This document shows, piece by piece, positions 18,318 to 25,928 of a DNA stretch of 63,530 nucleotides. The notes beneath the pieces were generated by a model. The model was not told the DNA's origin. It saw only the letters and a list, made by a program, of their open reading frames with translations, and searched no databases. Every line of letters begins with the position of its first letter. Position 1 is the stretch's first letter. The translations under genes and the position numbers were made by a program. This stretch comes from Bacillus subtilis subsp. subtilis (GTDB taxonomy: Bacteria > Pseudomonadota > Gammaproteobacteria > Xanthomonadales > Xanthomonadaceae), in the NCBI GenBank assembly GCA_021733645.1, contig JAHREJ010000025.1, positions 1-63,530 on the forward strand. Reading direction: 5' to 3'.

Positions 18318-18449
18318 GCCGTTGGTGGGTCGGGCGCTGGGCCCCATGCCCTTGGAGGCGAAATAAAGGAGGAGGGGTCGGCCGCAGGCCGACGCCGGGG
18401 GACATTCGCCGGAAAGGGCATGGGGCCCAGCGCCCGACCCACCAACGGC
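18318..18449 (-). repeat. Structured repeat element B (conserved core, 36-bp outer stem)
   Basis: Perfect 36-bp arms lie at 18318-18353 and 18414-18449. Read on the minus strand, the interior contains GGCGAATGTCCCCCGG, a GTCGGCC-TGC-GGCCGAC hairpin and CCTCCTCCTTTATTTCGCC, matching element A. The outer arms share no sequence with those of element A, and the inner hairpin differs too but stays paired. Confidence 0.82.
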
Positions 18450-18532
18450 TGCGCCCGCACAGGGACGAAGCGCCCGTTTTCTGCGTGGCAGCGCAAAACA
18501 AGCGGGGTTCGCAGTTTGATCCTGCACCGTGC

Positions 18533-18557
18533 GTAGCCACCCATCCGGTGGCACTAC
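18533..18557. repeat. SMAG element supplying the racemase stop codon
   Basis: GTAGCCACCCATCCGGTGGCACTAC has GTAG at both ends (one per strand) around a GCCACC/GGTGGC stem. The minus-strand GTAG provides the TAG stop of the racemase gene. Confidence 0.75.
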
Positions 18558-19255
18558 CCGGTGGCGAGAAGATGCGCTGCCGCCGCCTGCGCGTGCAGCG
18601 CGGCGGTGTCGAACAGCGGCACGGTTGCATCCCCGTCGCCCACCAGCAGCATGATCTCGGTGCAGCCCAGGATGATCGCCTGCGCACCGCGATCGACCAG
18701 ACGCTGCATCACCGCCCGGTAGACCTCGCGCGATGCATCCAGCACCTGACCCTGCACCAGTTCCTGGTAGATGATCCGATGCACCTGCGCGCGGTCGTCC
18801 GCCGCCGGCACCAGCACCTCCAGACCATATCGTTGTGCCAGGCGCGCCCGGTAGAACCCCTGCTCCATCGTGAACGCCGTTCCGAGCAGGCCTACCCGCG
18901 TCAGCCCCAATGCCTGGATCGCCTCGCCCACCGGATCGGCGATGTGCAGCAGCGGCACGCCGATCGCCGCCTGCACCTCCTCGGCCATCAGATGCATCGT
19001 ATTGGTGCAGATCACCACCGCCGTCGCCCCCGCGCCCTCCAGCCGCCGCGCCACCTCCACCATCGCCTGCGTTGCCGCCGTCCAATCCCCGGCGCGCTGC
19101 ATCGCCTCGATATCGGCGAAATCGAATGACCACAGCAGCAGCCGCGCCGAATGCATCCCGCCCAGCGCATCGCGCACCTGCTCGTTGATCATCCGGTAGT
19201 AGTGCGCCGAACTCTCCCAGCTCATCCCGCCGATCAGACCCAAGACCTTCTGCAC
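18554..19255 (-). CDS. Aspartate/glutamate racemase family protein, YgeA-like
   Basis: The 233-aa protein starts at a GTG at 19255, eight bases after GGGAG, giving VQKVLGLIGGMSWESS. The two catalytic cysteines of PLP-independent racemases are present in VICTNTMHL and ILGCTEIMLL. The overall sequence follows E. coli YgeA, a broad-specificity amino acid racemase with preference for homoserine and similar substrates. The next in-frame ATG would remove the first strand, so the GTG start is preferred. The stop codon lies in a SMAG element. It is divergent from the nuclease gene. Confidence 0.88.
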   Translation of the reverse strand: MQKVLGLIGGMSWESSAHYYRMINEQVRDALGGMHSARLLLWSFDFADIEAMQRAGDWTAATQAMVEVARRLEGAGATAVVICTNTMHLMAEEVQAAIGVPLLHIADPVGEAIQALGLTRVGLLGTAFTMEQGFYRARLAQRYGLEVLVPAADDRAQVHRIIYQELVQGQVLDASREVYRAVMQRLVDRGAQAIILGCTEIMLLVGDGDATVPLFDTAALHAQAAAAHLLATG

Positions 19256-19360
19256 CGCGCCGCTCCCGTTGTCGATCCAGGGGCCAGCGTAGCGCCGCCG
19301 GGACGCCGCCAGCCAGATCCGGGCAAGCCACCCCGCAGACGGCCCGCTAGAATGCAGCCG

Positions 19361-20176
19361 ATGAAGATCGCCTCCCTGATTCCGGCCACGGCCCTCGCCC
19401 TGGCCCTCACCTTCGTTTCCACCGATGCCCTGGCCTGGGGCGCGCAAGGCCACCGTCTGGTTGCCCGCGTCGCCGAAACCCGCCTCACCCCCGCCACCCA
19501 GGCCGAAGTGGATCGCCTGCTGGCCGGCGAACCGGACCCCACCCTGCACGCCATCGCCCCCTGGGCCGACCAGTTGCGCGCCAAGGACCCGGGCCTGGGC
19601 AAGCGCTCGGCCGGCTGGCACTACGTCAACATCGCCGAAGACAACTGTCATTACGAGGTGCAGAAGCACTGCAAGGGGGGCAACTGCATCGTCGAAGCGC
19701 TGAAGGCGCAGACCGCCATCCTCGGCGACCGCAGCAAGTCCGACGCCGAGCGTGCCCAGGCGCTGAAGTTCGTGGTGCATTTCGCCGGTGACGTCCACCA
19801 GCCGATGCACGCCGGCTACGGCCACGACAAGGGCGGCAATGACTTCCAGGTGCAGTTCAACAACCGCGGCACCAACCTGCACTCGCTGTGGGACAGCGGC
19901 ATGCTCAACGGGCTCAAGCTGGATGACGACCAGTACCTCGCCCGCCTGATGGCGCTGCCCTCCCCGAAGCTGGACAAGCGGTCCAACATCACCACCGATG
20001 CGGTGCAGTGGGCCGAGGCCAGCTGCCGCATCGCCATTGCACCTGGCGTTTACCCGGCCAAGCGTACGCTGGGCCCTGAGTACACCGCGACCTACCGCCC
20101 GATCGCCGAACAGGAACTGCGCCTGGCCGGTGAACGCCTGGCAGTGCTGCTCAACGCAACGCTGGGCAAACGCTGA
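19361..20176 (+). CDS. S1/P1 family secreted nuclease
   Basis: The 271-aa protein has a signal peptide ending at ALA before Trp, so the mature N-terminus WGAQGH supplies the first zinc ligands, as in P1 nuclease. Other ligand segments are WHYVNI, FAGDVHQPMHAG, DKGGND and NLHSLWDSG. Cysteine pairs in DNCHYEVQKHCKGGNC fit extracytoplasmic disulfides. The family cleaves single-stranded RNA and DNA, and some members act as 3'-nucleotidases. An ATG at 19352 would add three residues. Ten bases separate its stop from the next gene, which has a strong GAGGAAACC site, so the two are probably co-transcribed. Confidence 0.9.
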   Translation: MKIASLIPATALALALTFVSTDALAWGAQGHRLVARVAETRLTPATQAEVDRLLAGEPDPTLHAIAPWADQLRAKDPGLGKRSAGWHYVNIAEDNCHYEVQKHCKGGNCIVEALKAQTAILGDRSKSDAERAQALKFVVHFAGDVHQPMHAGYGHDKGGNDFQVQFNNRGTNLHSLWDSGMLNGLKLDDDQYLARLMALPSPKLDKRSNITTDAVQWAEASCRIAIAPGVYPAKRTLGPEYTATYRPIAEQELRLAGERLAVLLNATLGKR

Positions 20177-20186
20177 GGAAACCACC

Positions 20187-20999
20187 ATGTCACTGCACGT
20201 CGCCAGCTTCTTCCACCCCGACAGCCATACATTCAGCTACGTGGTGCACGATCCGGCGACGTTGCAGGCGGCGGTGATCGACCCGGTCCTGGATTACGAC
20301 CCGGACACCGACGCGCTCGGTGCCGGGCCACTGCAACCGCTGCTGGCGCATGTGCGCGACGGCGGGCTGCAGGTGCGCTGGTTGCTGGAAACCCACGCCC
20401 ATGCCGACCACGTCAGCGCCGGCCGACGGCTCAAACAGCCGTGGCCGCTGGCCACCCTGGCGATGGGCAATGGCATCGTGCAGGTACAGCGGACCTTCGC
20501 TCCGCGCTACGCAGTGGACATGCCGACCGACGGCTCGCAGTTCGACCATCTGTTCAGCGACGGTGAGCACTTCGCGCTGGGCAACATCGACGCCGAGGTG
20601 ATCGCGGTGCCGGGGCACACCAGCGACAGTGTGGCCTACCGCATCGGCGATGCGCTGTTCACCGGCGACTCGCTGTTCATGCCCGATGGCGGCACCGCCC
20701 GCTGCGACTTCCCCGGCGGCGATGCGGCGCAGTTGTACCGTTCCATCCAGCGGTTGCTGGCGCTGCCCGATGCCACCCGGGTGTTCATCTGCCACGACTA
20801 CGGCCCGGGCGGCCGCGCGGTGGCCAACCAGACCACCATCGGCGAACAGCGCGCGCGCAACATCCACCTGCGTGATGGGGTCAGCGAGGCCGAATTCGTG
20901 GCTACCCGCCAGGCCCGCGATGCCACGCTGGCCGAGCCGAAGCTGATGCATCCGTCCGTGAAGGCCAACATCCAGGGCGGTCCGGCACCGGACGCATAG
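20187..20999 (+). CDS. Metallo-beta-lactamase-fold hydrolase, persulfide dioxygenase-like
   Basis: The 270-aa protein has the MBL metal motif THAHADHVSAG, then VPGHTSDSV, LFTGDSLF with the bridging Asp, and CHDYGPGG. The order and the single-iron-type ligand pattern match the ETHE1/Blh persulfide dioxygenase branch, which oxidises glutathione persulfide to sulfite, rather than glyoxalase II. The N-terminal SFFHPDSHTFSYVV strand is also typical. No rhodanese domain is fused. The gene directly follows the nuclease gene. The substrate is inferred from family resemblance. Confidence 0.8.
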   Translation: MSLHVASFFHPDSHTFSYVVHDPATLQAAVIDPVLDYDPDTDALGAGPLQPLLAHVRDGGLQVRWLLETHAHADHVSAGRRLKQPWPLATLAMGNGIVQVQRTFAPRYAVDMPTDGSQFDHLFSDGEHFALGNIDAEVIAVPGHTSDSVAYRIGDALFTGDSLFMPDGGTARCDFPGGDAAQLYRSIQRLLALPDATRVFICHDYGPGGRAVANQTTIGEQRARNIHLRDGVSEAEFVATRQARDATLAEPKLMHPSVKANIQGGPAPDA

Positions 21000-21048
21000 A
21001 GCGGGGCGCTGCCCCGCTGCGTTGGCACCCAGCCCGGATTGGTCCGAG

Positions 21049-21073
21049 GCAGCCACCCACGAGGTGGCGCTAC
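21049..21073 (-). repeat. SMAG-like GTAG palindrome
   Basis: AGCCACC / GGTGGCGCT stem ends in CTAC (GTAG on the minus strand). It lies beside a separate GCGGGGCGCTGCCCCGC hairpin at 21001-21017, which could terminate the nuclease/dioxygenase transcript. Confidence 0.65.
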
Positions 21074-21076
21074 GGG

Positions 21077-21640
21077 TTACCGGCCCTGGCGGCGTACGGT
21101 GTGCTGGCCTTTGACGATTTCAAAGGTGAAGGCGTACAGCAGGCTCACCGGCACCGGCTCGGTGCGCTCGGCACCGGCGCAATCGCCGCGATCATCCGGC
21201 ACGTGCGCGGCCGGGTAATGGCACACCGCCGCCGGCATGTAGCGCCACTGCGCCACCGCCTCCTGTGCGGCCTGCAGCAGGGGGGCGTTGTCCTCGGCAG
21301 TGCCGGCCGCGCATTCGGGGCGATCGGTCAACGCCACGCTGCGTTCCACCCTGCCCTCGGCATCCACCACTACCTGCAGGCACACCACGGTGGGCGGCAG
21401 TTCGCGGCGCGGATCGCGCGTGCCCACCACCGGGTCCGGTGCCGCGTACAGCTGCGGCATCCGGTAGCCTTCGCTGGGTTGCAGCCGATAGGGCTGCACC
21501 TGCCCTGCCCCACCATGCCCATCGGTGCGCAGACGCTGGTGGTCCACGTTTTCGGCGCGGGTGTCCACCGTGGTGATCCGGTCATGCCCGGCGCAGCCGA
21601 CCATGACCAGCGCCAGCGCGGCCGGCCAACCGCGCCTCAC
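21077..21640 (-). CDS. Lipoprotein with a degenerate TonB-C-like domain
   Basis: The 187-aa product starts at a GTG (21640) that overlaps the TGA of the upstream M56 gene as GTGA, indicating translational coupling. The signal peptide ends in a lipobox, MVGCAGH, so it is a lipoprotein. The C-terminal half, CLQVVVDAEGRVERSVALTD and later AQEAVAQWRYMPA, resembles the TonB C-terminal domain at the end of the preceding protein (VDVDAQGAVTDVRVL ... AARTWTYEPA). It is third in a blaI-M56-lipoprotein operon. The function is unknown, and an envelope sensing or protein-interaction role is inferred. Confidence 0.75.
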   Translation of the reverse strand: MRRGWPAALALVMVGCAGHDRITTVDTRAENVDHQRLRTDGHGGAGQVQPYRLQPSEGYRMPQLYAAPDPVVGTRDPRRELPPTVVCLQVVVDAEGRVERSVALTDRPECAAGTAEDNAPLLQAAQEAVAQWRYMPAAVCHYPAAHVPDDRGDCAGAERTEPVPVSLLYAFTFEIVKGQHTVRRQGR

Positions 21641-22878
21641 TGGGTGGGCGCCGATTCGTCGAACGCGTAGGTGACCGGAATGCGCACGGCCGTGGCCACC
21701 GGCTTGCCATCCTTGAGCGCCGGTTCGTAGGTCCACGTACGCGCAGCCGCGATCGCGCTTTCTTCAAACACGCCCGGATTGCTGGCACTGAGCACCCGCA
21801 CGTCAGTGACCGCGCCCTGTGCATCCACATCCACCCGCAGCACCACCTTGCCCGACTGCCCCTGCTCGAACGCCTCTCTGGGGAAGCTGGGCGGGGCCAT
21901 CTTGCTGGGGGTTACCGGGCGATCGCCGGTGGCCGTCGCCGGCCCGGTCTGCACCTGCTTGAACTTCTCGGTGGTGGTGGTGACCGGCTCGACACCCGCC
22001 CCTCCCTGGCTGGCCCACGCCACCGTCCCCAGGCCCACGCATACCCCCATCACCAACACTTGCCCGGTCAACCACGGCAGGGCCTTCCGCTTGTGTTCCT
22101 TCAACATGGCAATACGCTCCTTCAACATCGGTTGGCTGCGCCAGTGGCAGGCCATCGGTGCAACCGGGTGGACCAACTGCGCCTTCAGCAGCGCGTTGGC
22201 GTAGAGCCGGCGCAGGGCCGGGTGTGGATCGACTGTGCGCGCATCGCAGGCCAACTCCTGGTCGCGCAGGAAACCGCGGGCCGCCCACGGCAGCAGCGGA
22301 TGGAACCAGAACACGCAGCGCAGCACCGCCAACGCAGCGTTTGCCCACGGGTCGCCGTGGCGGCGATGGCTGCGCTCGTGCTGCAGGATCAGGTCCTGCT
22401 CGGCCGCACTGAAATCCTGGTCGAAGCCGGGGCCGACCACGATGCGCGGCGCCCACAGCCCAACCAGCGCGGGCAAGCCGGGATCGGCGCTGGCCTGCCA
22501 ACTGCCGTCGGCGCGCGGCCGCAGCAGGCCCAGCGCGCGCTCGAAGCGGCGCTGCGCGCGCCAACTGGCCACGCCCATGCCCAGCGCGCCGCCTGCCCAT
22601 GCCACCAGCAGCAGCACCGGCCAGGCCGGCGATGCCGACGCCACCACCGGTGCGGTCCACGCGGCAGCCGCAGCCAGCACCGGCAGCGCATCGGCCATGC
22701 GTGCCGCCGGCAACGGCAGGTGCAGTGCCAGCAACAGCACCGGCACGCACCACCAGCTGCGGTAGACCAGCGCCGCCCCGCCCAGTACCAGCAGCAGCGG
22801 GCGCAGCGCAGCCACCAGCAGCACCGCCATTGCCAGCCACACACTGGCCTGCATCAGTCCATGCAGCACCTCAGTCAT
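21637..22878 (-). CDS. BlaR1-type M56 membrane metallopeptidase fused to a TonB C-terminal domain
   Basis: The 413-aa protein has several N-terminal transmembrane helices, a cytoplasmic zinc peptidase motif HERSH at residues 167-171 with the second-shell ELACDARTV, another transmembrane helix near residues 287-307, and a periplasmic TonB-C domain (about 340-405). BlaR1/MecR1 proteins carry a penicillin-binding sensor in that position, and it is missing here. The expected job is to cleave or inactivate the BlaI-type repressor encoded upstream after an envelope signal. The start overlaps the end of blaI by 8 bases and the stop overlaps the lipoprotein start by 3. Confidence 0.85.
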   Translation of the reverse strand: MTEVLHGLMQASVWLAMAVLLVAALRPLLLVLGGAALVYRSWWCVPVLLLALHLPLPAARMADALPVLAAAAAWTAPVVASASPAWPVLLLVAWAGGALGMGVASWRAQRRFERALGLLRPRADGSWQASADPGLPALVGLWAPRIVVGPGFDQDFSAAEQDLILQHERSHRRHGDPWANAALAVLRCVFWFHPLLPWAARGFLRDQELACDARTVDPHPALRRLYANALLKAQLVHPVAPMACHWRSQPMLKERIAMLKEHKRKALPWLTGQVLVMGVCVGLGTVAWASQGGAGVEPVTTTTEKFKQVQTGPATATGDRPVTPSKMAPPSFPREAFEQGQSGKVVLRVDVDAQGAVTDVRVLSASNPGVFEESAIAAARTWTYEPALKDGKPVATAVRIPVTYAFDESAPTQ

Positions 22879-23239
22879 GGTCCAGCGCTTGGATGAGCGT
22901 CTTGAGTTCGGCGATGTCCTGCGCGCTGAGTTCGCCGCGCTGGCTGAAATGCGCCACCAGGGGTGCCACGCGACCGCCGAACAACTTGTCCAGCAAACCG
23001 CTGCTCTGCTCGGCCACCCAGGCCTGGCGCTGCAGCACCGGCGAATACAGGTAGCGCCGACCGTCGCGGCTGGCACTGATCGCACCCTTGGTAAGCAGCC
23101 GGTTGAGCAGGGTCTTGATGGTCGGCTCGGCCCACTGCCGATCAGCCAGGGCGGCCACCACCTCATCGGCACTCACCGGCGGGCTGCGCCACACCACATC
23201 CATCACCACGGCTTCGGCTTCGCTGATCTGGCTCATCAT
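22871..23239 (-). CDS. BlaI/MecI-family repressor
   Basis: The 122-aa protein is a winged-helix repressor with the BlaI N-terminal domain: ISEAEAVVMDVVW, then the recognition segment WAEPTIKTLLNRLLTKGAI, and a C-terminal dimerisation helix region. ATG at 23239 or 23236 could start translation, with no strong ribosome-binding site at either. It is the first gene of the operon with the M56 peptidase and lipoprotein, and it sits beside a series of TAC-rich palindromes that are likely its own operator. No beta-lactamase gene is adjacent. Confidence 0.88.
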   Translation of the reverse strand: MMSQISEAEAVVMDVVWRSPPVSADEVVAALADRQWAEPTIKTLLNRLLTKGAISASRDGRRYLYSPVLQRQAWVAEQSSGLLDKLFGGRVAPLVAHFSQRGELSAQDIAELKTLIQALDHD

Positions 23240-23277
23240 TTACATCCGTAATCGATGTACCGATTACACCCGTAATC
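23240..23277. promoter_or_regulatory. BlaI-type operator series upstream of the repressor gene
   Basis: Two direct copies of TTACAxCCGTAATC (23240-23253 and 23264-23277) are spaced 24 bases apart. Together they create nested palindromes GTAATCG-N6-CGATTAC and GATTAC-ACCC-GTAATC. BlaI/MecI operators follow TACAnnTGTA; both TACAxCCGTA boxes match 8 of 10 positions. The first box touches the blaI start codon, which fits autorepression. Confidence 0.65.
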
Positions 23278-23354
23278 AACCCACCTGTCAAGCGCTTCGA
23301 CGGCCGGTTCATGCGCCTGTTGAGAGGATCGGGCCATTGCCTGCGGAGCCTTTG

Positions 23355-23892
23355 ATGAGACGCTGCCGAAAGCGGGACTACCCGGTGGCCGACGTCCGCC
23401 GTTATCTGGAACCTGGCCCGGTGGTGCGGGTCAGCTCGGCGTGGCAGGGCCAGCGCACCGTGATGACGCGGGGCTGGCTGGCGTTTGATCCGTCACTGCG
23501 GGGCACCCTGGTTTCCAGCGCCCACCACAGCGTCGAGCGGATCCGGCGCAGCGGCCAATGCGTGATCAACCTGCCCGCCGTGGACCTGCTCGATACGGTG
23601 GTGGGCATCGGCAACTGCAGCGGCGCCGAAGTGGCCACGTTCGCGCGCGTCGGGCTGGAGACGACGCCGGCCAGCGCCGCTGCTGGCCCAGTGCCCCGCC
23701 AGTATCGAGTGCCGGCTGCACGTCGCCAGCCAGGTCAAACGCCACCGCTTGTTCATCCGGGAAGTAGTCAAGGCGCACGTGGCAGCGGTACCGAAGCGGC
23801 CCAGAACCCCGCATTACCACGACGATGGGCCGTTCACGCTGTCCGGGGCGGCGTTGTCGCGTCGCGGTCTGTTCAAACCCGAAATGCTGTAA
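23355..23892 (+). pseudogene. Frameshifted flavin reductase-family gene
   Basis: The ATG at 23355 opens MRRCRKRDYPVADVRRYLEP and runs through INLPAVDLLDTVVGIGNCSG, both typical of flavin reductase-like (flavoredoxin) proteins. Near 23676-23680 the family resemblance jumps to the next frame, which continues LLAQCPASIECRLHVAS, then FIREVVKAHVA, and ends SRRGLFKPEML with TAA at 23890-23892. The original frame continues into nonsense. One extra base, or a loss of 3n+2 bases, explains it. The segment after VMTRGW also looks a few residues short. A sequencing error cannot be excluded. Confidence 0.78.
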
Positions 23893-23923
23893 TGGCCCGC
23901 ATGACTCTGCAGGATGGCGCTGG

Positions 23924-25882
23924 ATGACCGAACACCTTACCGACCTCGACGCTGCGATCGACTGGCTGCTGCAGCGGGTCGACGGCCCCCTGCGCATCGG
24001 CGCACCGCTGGCGCTGGGCAAGCCGCACCGCCTGCTCAACGCGCTGTATGCCCGGATCGAACACGATCCGGCGCGCCCGCTGCAGATCTACACCGCGTTG
24101 TCGTTGAACCCGCCCAAGGCAGCCGGCGGCGGCTTGGAAGCGCGCTTCATGGCGCCCTTCGCCGAGCGCCACTTCGGCGCCGACTTCCCTCGCCTGGCCT
24201 ATGCCGATGCGATGGCGCGCGACCGCCTGCCCGCGCACGTGCAGGTGGAGGAGTTCTACATGCAGTCCGGCGCGCTGTTGGGTTCATCGCAGGCGCAACG
24301 CAGCTATACCAGCCTCAATTACACCCATGCCGCCGACGCGGTGGCACAGCGCGCCCCGCACGCCATCGTGCAGAAGGTGGCCATGCGCCCGGATGACCGC
24401 CGGTTGTCGCTGTCGTGCAACAACGACATCACCCAGGACACCCTGGATGCGATGGTGGCGCGTGGCCTGCCGCGTCCGCTGATGATCGCCGAGATCGATC
24501 CGCAGCTGCCCTATCTGGGCGGCTCGGCGACGGTGGATGTGACTTTCTTCGACCTGGTCATCACCCCACCGGCCCCCTACCCGGCGTTGTTCGGCCTGCC
24601 GCGCCAGCCGGTCAGCGCGGCCGACTATGCGATCGGCCTGTATGCCAGTGCGCTGGTGCGCGACGGTGGCACGCTGCAGATCGGCATCGGCACGCTGGCC
24701 GACGCGATCAGCCACGCCCTGGTGCTGCGGCATACCGACAACGCGCGTTACCGGCAGATCCTGCACGCCCTGGACCCCCGCCTTGCCACGCACCCCACGG
24801 TACTGGAATGCGGTGGCCTGGCGCCGTTCGAGATCGGCCTGTACGGCTGCAGCGAAATGCTCAACGAAGGCTTCCGGCGGCTGGTCCAGACCGGGGTGAT
24901 CCGGCGCAAGGTGCATGACGACCTGACGTTGATGGAGCGCATTGAAAACGGCAGTACCCTCACCATCGACCATGCCACGCTGGAGGCTGAAGGCGAGTAC
25001 CTGCACGGCGCGTTCTACCTGGGGTCGCCGGAGTTCTATCAATGGCTGCGCGACCTGCCCGAGGACGAACGCGGTGCGATCGGCATGCGCCGGATCAGCG
25101 AGATCAACCAGCTTTACGGGGGCAATGAGGCGCTGGAGCGGATGCAGCGCCGCCATGCGCGGTTCTTCAATTCGTGCATGATCGCCACTGCGCTGGGTGC
25201 GGCGGTGTCCGACGCGCTGGAAGACGGCCGCGTGGTGTCCGGTGTGGGGGGGCAATACAATTTTGTGGCTATGGCCCATGCGCTGCCCGAAGCACGCAGT
25301 GCGCTGATGTTCCGGGCGGTGCGCGAAGACAAGGGCCGCGCGCAGTCCAACGTACGCTGGAGTTACGGCCACGCCACCATCCCGCGGCATCTGCGCGATA
25401 TCTACATCAACGAGTACGGCATCGCCGACCTGCGCAACCTCACCGACGAGGACTGCGTGACCGGCATGGCCGGCATCACCGATGCCGCATTCCAGGCCGA
25501 GCTGCTGCAGACCGCCAAGGCGTGCAGGAAGCTGGACACGGCGTTTGAAGCGCCGGCGCACTGGCAGCAACGCAATACCGCCGCGGCGGTCAGTGCGGCA
25601 CTGGCGCCGTTCCGGCAGTCGGGCCTCTTGCCGGACTACCCGCTGGGCAGCGACTTCACCGAGGTCGAGCAGCATCTGGTCAAGGCGCTGGGCTGGTTGA
25701 AGCAGAACACGCAGACGCGGGGGAGCAAGCTGCGCACGGTGCTGGCCGCGCTGACCCAGCCAGCCGGCGACGGCGATGCGGTGTACCTGCAGCGGATGGG
25801 ACTGGAGGCACCGAAGGACATCGGCGAACGGATCGAGGCGCGGTTGGTGCGATTGGCATTGGCGCGTACCGCAACCGGTTGA
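23924..25882 (+). CDS. Acetyl-CoA hydrolase/transferase family protein
   Basis: The 652-aa protein belongs to the class I CoA-transferase-like acetyl-CoA hydrolase/transferase family. Features are the first CoA-transferase domain (RIGAPLALGKPHRLLNALY), LQIGIGTLADAISHALV, and the second domain with SGVGGQYNFVAMAHALPEARS, where family members place substrate-binding glycines. The usual length is about 500 aa; the extra C-terminal 130 residues are a helical tail. Likely roles are acetyl-CoA/acetate or succinate CoA transfer. ATG at 23924 is the start, with AGGA eleven bases ahead. It follows the broken flavin reductase at 32 bases. Confidence 0.82.
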   Translation: MTEHLTDLDAAIDWLLQRVDGPLRIGAPLALGKPHRLLNALYARIEHDPARPLQIYTALSLNPPKAAGGGLEARFMAPFAERHFGADFPRLAYADAMARDRLPAHVQVEEFYMQSGALLGSSQAQRSYTSLNYTHAADAVAQRAPHAIVQKVAMRPDDRRLSLSCNNDITQDTLDAMVARGLPRPLMIAEIDPQLPYLGGSATVDVTFFDLVITPPAPYPALFGLPRQPVSAADYAIGLYASALVRDGGTLQIGIGTLADAISHALVLRHTDNARYRQILHALDPRLATHPTVLECGGLAPFEIGLYGCSEMLNEGFRRLVQTGVIRRKVHDDLTLMERIENGSTLTIDHATLEAEGEYLHGAFYLGSPEFYQWLRDLPEDERGAIGMRRISEINQLYGGNEALERMQRRHARFFNSCMIATALGAAVSDALEDGRVVSGVGGQYNFVAMAHALPEARSALMFRAVREDKGRAQSNVRWSYGHATIPRHLRDIYINEYGIADLRNLTDEDCVTGMAGITDAAFQAELLQTAKACRKLDTAFEAPAHWQQRNTAAAVSAALAPFRQSGLLPDYPLGSDFTEVEQHLVKALGWLKQNTQTRGSKLRTVLAALTQPAGDGDAVYLQRMGLEAPKDIGERIEARLVRLALARTATG

Positions 25883-25889
25883 AGCTACG

Positions 25890-25914
25890 GCAGCCGAGCA
25901 TGGCTCGGCTCTAC
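25890..25914 (-). repeat. SMAG element, left flank of the 36-bp array
   Basis: GCAGCCGAGC-AT-GGCTCGGCTCTAC is a stem with a terminal CTAC (GTAG on the minus strand). An inverted copy lies at 26712-26736 on the far side of the minisatellite. Confidence 0.8.
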
Positions 25915-25928
25915 CTGGATGCCTGGCC

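Noticed and set aside
18189..18449. Insertion sequence or miniature transposon (MITE)
   Set aside because: No transposase and no clear target-site duplication flank the inverted arms, and the arms of the two elements are unrelated, which is unlike IS termini. A mobile origin is not excluded.
21637..23239. Beta-lactam resistance sensor operon (blaI-blaR1)
   Set aside because: The penicillin-binding sensor domain is absent and no beta-lactamase is nearby, so the name would mislead.
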